9,851 nt of DNA from an uncultured Lachnospiraceae bacterium (GTDB lineage: Bacteria > Bacillota > Clostridia > Lachnospirales > Lachnospiraceae): NCBI GenBank assembly GCA_900554205.1, contig USGM01000115.1, positions 1 to 9,851 on the forward strand. Reading direction: 5' to 3'. A program made the translations under genes and the position numbers. Below the pieces are notes generated by a model, which worked only from the letters and a program-made list of their open reading frames with translations, ran no database searches and was not told the DNA's origin. This document shows positions 7,319-9,851 of the stretch, one piece after another. Within the stretch, counting starts at the first letter, position 1; every line of letters begins with the position of its first letter.

Positions 7319-7324
7319 TCACCT
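7319..7324 (-). promoter_or_regulatory. Probable ribosome binding site of motA
   Basis: AGGTGA (minus strand) precedes the GTG at 7313 by 5 bases. The alternative GTG at 7322 is embedded in this element and has no good ribosome binding site of its own. This supports the shorter motA. Confidence 0.55.
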
Positions 7325-7340
7325 AACATTCTGCTTTCAA

Positions 7341-7532
7341 TCAAGTTTCTTCAGCAAAAATATCCTTTCTGTATAATTTTACTAGATTTTTTACCTCTTG
7401 TCTACTTTCTTTTACAATAATTTTTTTACCTGTTGTCAGCGTGATCACCGTGTCCGGTGTCTCCTCCACGATCTCAAACAGGCTCGGATTCACCAGGATT
7501 TTTACCCCATTCAGTTTCGTCACCTCAATCAT
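7341..7532 (-). CDS. flbD: FlbD/SwrD family flagellar protein
   Basis: This 63-residue protein belongs to the small FlbD family found just after flgE in many Firmicutes and spirochaete operons. The Bacillus homolog, SwrD, is reported to be needed for full motor power. Diagnostic features are the start MIEVTKLNGVKILVNPSLFE, the VEETPDTVITLTTGKKIIVKE core and a lysine-rich end near VKNLVKLYRKD. There is no membrane segment. The ATG at 7532 is chosen because a strong AGGAGG (7540-7545) lies 7 bases upstream. The frame stays open to 7643, but the extra 37 residues are unlike the family and run through a palindrome. It lies between flgE and the motA-motB-fliL stator genes, which fits a stator-related role. 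It is not the unrelated Caulobacter sigma-54 activator also called FlbD. Confidence 0.92.
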   Translation of the reverse strand: MIEVTKLNGVKILVNPSLFEIVEETPDTVITLTTGKKIIVKESRQEVKNLVKLYRKDIFAEET

Positions 7533-7539
7533 GTGCACC

Positions 7540-7545
7540 CCTCCT
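7540..7545 (-). promoter_or_regulatory. Ribosome binding site of flbD
   Basis: AGGAGG, within AAGGAGGGG, lies 7 bases upstream of the ATG at 7532. It fixes the short 63-residue reading of flbD. Confidence 0.8.
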
Positions 7546-7580
7546 TTACCTTTCCCCATCGCAGCCTCCCTCAAAGCCGC

Positions 7581-7614
7581 AAAAATAGGGATGAAATCAA
7601 ATTTCATCCCTATT
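7581..7614 (-). terminator. Perfect 14-bp inverted repeat with T-run, possible intra-operon terminator or operator
   Basis: Positions 7584-7597 (AATAGGGATGAAAT) and 7601-7614 are exact inverted copies around a 3-base loop. Read on the minus strand, the second arm runs straight into TTT, giving five T in a row before GCGGC. It lies 54 bases beyond the flgE stop and 51 bases before flbD. The stem is AT-rich (4 GC pairs) and the T-run is short, so termination would be partial at best, separating hook expression from stator and switch genes. It could instead protect an mRNA end, or be a DNA operator, since it overlaps the -10 box at 7612-7620. Confidence 0.5.
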
Positions 7615-7620
7615 ATATCA
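7612..7620 (-). promoter_or_regulatory. Putative extended -10 promoter before flbD
   Basis: TGATATAAT on the minus strand is a perfect sigma-A -10 hexamer preceded by the TG of an extended -10. No good -35 is seen at 16-18 bases; TTGTAC lies 20 bases upstream. A start near 7605 would place the first transcribed bases inside the inverted repeat and give a leader of about 70 bases for flbD. Chance occurrence in an AT-rich spacer remains possible. Confidence 0.4.
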
Positions 7621-7668
7621 CACAATGTAGAATCATGGTACAAAAATTATCATTTTACGGCGACAATT

Positions 7669-9462
7669 TTAACGTTTCAGGTTTGTCAGCTCCTCCAGCA
7701 ATGTGTCGGAAACCGTGATGATACGGCTGTTTGCCTGGAATCCACGCTGTGTTGTAATCATTTCCGTGAACTCAGAGGAAAGGTCAACATTACTCATCTC
7801 CAACTGGCCTGTTGACATATATCCGCCATTTGCCTTGATGTCCTCACCGATACCGTCAAACTCACCGGAATTCAGCGTCGCGGAATACAGGTTATCGCCC
7901 TGCTTCTCCAGACCGGAGGCATTTGCGAAGGCAGCCGTAGCAATCTGTCCGAGCAGCTTCGTCATACCGTTGTCGTAGCTCGCATAAATCTTACCATCCT
8001 GCTGGATGGAAACGCCGATCATCTCACCGAGTCTCCGTCCCATTCCGAGTCCCGTCTTCTCCTCGCCGCTCGTAGCGCTCAAGGTTGAAGTTCCCTTGTT
8101 GTCGAACATCGATATGCTTGACAGGTCAATATTAATATTGGAGAAATTACCGAAATTGTCTGCATCTGCCGATTTCAGGTTCATATTTACGGTGAAGTCT
8201 GTCGACGCGCCGTCTACCGTCTTCAGATAACCGGTCTTTGCGTCGAAGGTAACCGTATGTCCATAATAACGTCTCGCTGTGGATTCAAACGCATCGCCGT
8301 TGTTGCCAAGCATTGTGATGTCCGCTGCGGTGGTCGTTCCGGAGGGAAGTGCATTGGATACCTGATAGGAAAGCAGGTCACGAATGCTCCATGTCTCGGT
8401 TGTGGTATTCGGAGCGGTTCCGACTGTGAAGTCCACGCAGAGGTTCAGGAACTCTTCTGTAGAGCCCTCAAAGCCGTATGCCGCTGCAAGTGCATCCAGT
8501 TCCTTCTGTGCCTCTGCCGCTGCATCGATCTCCGCCTGTGTAGAGCTTGCCGTCGCGGTAAGAACCTTGCCGTCCGTTCCAAAGATCTTTGTGAGGTCTG
8601 CCACCGTGCCATCCGCATTAATCAGCTCCGTCTTGCTGTTCCAGCTGTAGCCGGTCTTCAGCGCAACAGAGGTATTAATCTTCTGGATTGCCATGCTTCC
8701 GTCGCTGTTTCCGAACACTGCCTTCTTAATCTCGTCCGTCATTTCAACCTCAGCTCCGGTAGAGTCAAGAATCTTGGAAAGCTCCATACTGTACTCGCTG
8801 GGATCAGAAGACTGTCTGAATACGAACTTTGCCGTATAGCTGTAGCCGAGTGCGTCAAAGAAATTCAGGTTGACAACACGTCCGCTTGCGCTGGTAACAT
8901 CGGTGTCGTTCTTGTCGATGATACCGGACAGATATGCCTTCGAGGTAGCCTCAGGCGGATATGTCATGTTTGCCGCACTCATGATTCTCAGTGCAGAAAC
9001 AGTATCCTTCTTGATATCACCGGTCTCCTCATCAACCTGCCAGCCCATAACGTTGTAACCGATACTGGTCATTGCAAGGTTTCCTGCTGCATCCACATAG
9101 AACGAGCCATCTCTGGTAAAGAAGTTCTCCTGACCGTTGTTGACAATAAAGAAATTATCTCCGTTGATCATGATATCGAAAGGATTTCCGGTCGACTGTG
9201 CAGAACCCTGACCGGTAATGTTGATATTGATAGCGCCACTCTTTACGCCGAGGCCGATCTGTCTGGCATTGACACCACCGGTTCCCGTTGTAGCATTCGG
9301 TCCGCTCGCTCTCTGCGTCGTCTGGCTCATCAGGTCGCTGAAGGTAATCGAACTGGACTTATAAGCCGTCGTATTTACGTTTGCAATGTTGTTACCGATA
9401 ACGTCCATCTTGGTCTGGTGGGTCTTCAATCCTGCCACACCAGAATAAAGTGATCTCATCAT
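7669..9462 (-). CDS. flgE: FlgE, flagellar hook protein
   Basis: FlgE polymerises into the curved hook that joins the rod to the filament; it is exported through the type III gate. The 597-residue product has the N-terminal rod/hook signature MRSLYSGVAGLKTHQTKMD followed by GNNIANVNTTAYK (23-35). Next come the conserved hook motif NGDNFFIVNN (100-109) and FFTRDGSFYVDAAGNL (114-129). The C-terminal signature is QLEMSNVDLSSEFTEMI to TQRGFQANSRIITVSD (553-586), ending in a heptad-like helix. It is longer than enteric FlgE (about 400 residues) because the surface-domain region (about 145-470) is enlarged, including an Ala/Glu-rich helical stretch (305-335) and the only cysteine (C342). The first of two adjacent ATG codons is used; AGGAGG (9473-9478) lies 10 bases upstream. 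It could be misnamed FlgG in some annotations, but length and position favour FlgE. Confidence 0.96.
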   Translation of the reverse strand: MMRSLYSGVAGLKTHQTKMDVIGNNIANVNTTAYKSSSITFSDLMSQTTQRASGPNATTGTGGVNARQIGLGVKSGAININITGQGSAQSTGNPFDIMINGDNFFIVNNGQENFFTRDGSFYVDAAGNLAMTSIGYNVMGWQVDEETGDIKKDTVSALRIMSAANMTYPPEATSKAYLSGIIDKNDTDVTSASGRVVNLNFFDALGYSYTAKFVFRQSSDPSEYSMELSKILDSTGAEVEMTDEIKKAVFGNSDGSMAIQKINTSVALKTGYSWNSKTELINADGTVADLTKIFGTDGKVLTATASSTQAEIDAAAEAQKELDALAAAYGFEGSTEEFLNLCVDFTVGTAPNTTTETWSIRDLLSYQVSNALPSGTTTAADITMLGNNGDAFESTARRYYGHTVTFDAKTGYLKTVDGASTDFTVNMNLKSADADNFGNFSNINIDLSSISMFDNKGTSTLSATSGEEKTGLGMGRRLGEMIGVSIQQDGKIYASYDNGMTKLLGQIATAAFANASGLEKQGDNLYSATLNSGEFDGIGEDIKANGGYMSTGQLEMSNVDLSSEFTEMITTQRGFQANSRIITVSDTLLEELTNLKR

Positions 9463-9493
9463 AGTGCTTGTTCCTCCTGTTTTGCAGAAGCAG

Positions 9494-9518
9494 GCTCCCC
9501 TTCTGTCCTCCGGGGAGC
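9494..9518 (-). other. GC-rich hairpin in the flgE leader
   Basis: GCTCCCC (minus strand, 9512-9518) pairs perfectly with GGGGAGC (9494-9500) across an 11-base loop that contains GGAGG. It falls in the 78-base spacer before flgE, 15 bases upstream of the flgE AGGAGG. There is no T-run after it, so it is not a standard terminator. It may stabilise the 5' end of a processed flgE message or influence ribosome loading. Confidence 0.4.
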
Positions 9519-9540
9519 AATAGCCTCCTGAAAGGTCCGG

Positions 9541-9851
9541 CTACGCAATAACTGCTCCATTGATATTTGTGAATATGTTTTCCTCTGTTGCTGTGCTGTC
9601 CATCGCAGTGACGACCGTTCTGTTCGGTATATTTACGATAAACGCGAGGCGGTCAACCATGACCAGTGAATCTCTGATTCCCTTTTCGCCCGCTTTTTCC
9701 GCTCCTGCCCGCAACCGTTCAAGCTGTTCTGTGTCCAGTGTGATATTGCGGTCGCTGAGTCTGCTCAGTGCGTGCTTGGAAAATTTCAGTTCTCCCGTCT
9801 CCGCCTTCTGTGCGCTGCTCTGCTGCAGAACCTCCCGGAAGGTGAGACCCG
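9541..9851 (-). CDS. Conserved flagellar operon protein, TIGR02530-like (5' end outside window)
   Basis: I translated this frame by hand; 102 residues and a TAG stop at 9541-9543 are visible and the start lies beyond position 9851. Recognisable parts are FSKHALSRLSDRNITL, then a charged helix (QLERLRAGAEKAGEKG), then IRDSLVMVDRLAFIVNI, PNRTVVTAMDS and the ending ENIFTNINGAVIA. This matches my recollection of the family called flagellar operon protein TIGR02530, typically found between flgD and flgE in Firmicutes and some Proteobacteria. Its position immediately before flgE fits. Its function is not established; it is small, soluble and probably cytoplasmic. The missing upstream neighbour is expected to be flgD. 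I leave the symbol empty because I do not recall an agreed one. Confidence 0.85.
   Translation of the reverse strand, partial: GLTFREVLQQSSAQKAETGELKFSKHALSRLSDRNITLDTEQLERLRAGAEKAGEKGIRDSLVMVDRLAFIVNIPNRTVVTAMDSTATEENIFTNINGAVIA

Noticed and set aside
7533..7643. N-terminal extension of flbD by 37 residues
   Set aside because: The extension translates the palindrome and spacer, is not FlbD-like and lacks a ribosome binding site, whereas the internal ATG at 7532 has a strong one.
8257..9453. Long plus-strand open frame (398 codons) opposite flgE
   Set aside because: Cys/Arg-rich translation without domain or motif, lying wholly antisense to a clear hook gene; a typical codon-bias shadow.
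1..9851. Search for an undescribed defence, mobile or biosynthetic system
   Set aside because: Every minus-strand gene fits a standard fla/che operon in a known order; no transposase, integrase, CRISPR repeats, tRNA or foreign-looking cargo was seen.

Overview
The window is a contiguous block of a flagellar/chemotaxis (fla/che) operon. All thirteen genes lie on the minus strand, so transcription runs from the right end of the window to the left. In transcription order: end of a conserved flagellar operon protein (cut by the window edge), flgE (hook), flbD, motA and motB (stator), fliL, fliM and fliY (switch/C-ring), cheY, fliO, fliP, fliQ and fliR (export gate; fliR is cut by the left edge).

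Organism: the order fliL-fliM-fliY-cheY-fliO-fliP-fliQ-fliR is the Firmicutes fla/che order known from Bacillus, and motA-motB between flbD and fliL is a clostridial arrangement. FliY carries CheC-type active sites, strong AGGAGG ribosome binding sites precede most genes, and base composition is moderate. Together these suggest a motile clostridium, most likely Lachnospiraceae (Roseburia/Butyrivibrio-like). The genus is an inference; no rRNA or other marker is present.

Layout: 9541-9851 end of the flagellar operon protein; 9463-9540 short leader of flgE with a GC-rich hairpin; 7669-9462 flgE; 7533-7668 the only notable spacer, holding a perfect 14-bp inverted repeat with a T-run on the minus strand and an overlapping extended -10 box; 7341-7532 flbD; 6522-7313 motA; 5689-6522 motB (TAATG coupling); 5105-5647 fliL; 4082-5062 fliM (GTG start); 2657-4078 fliY with a Met-rich repeat linker; 2282-2644 cheY; 1875-2282 fliO (TGATG coupling); 1037-1888 fliP; 733-1005 fliQ; 1-716 fliR. 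No gene-free stretch exceeds 300 bases, and I see no plus-strand gene, RNA gene, mobile element or CRISPR array.

How it works together: FliO/P/Q/R build the export gate that secretes hook and filament subunits. FlgE polymerises into the hook. MotA/MotB form the ion-driven stator, with FliL beside it. FliM and FliY form the switch that binds CheY-P and sets rotation direction, and FliY probably also dephosphorylates CheY-P. I found no convincing undescribed system. The points most worth a second look are the promoter/palindrome element between flgE and flbD, the repeat linker in FliY, and the PomA/PomB-like look of the stator.
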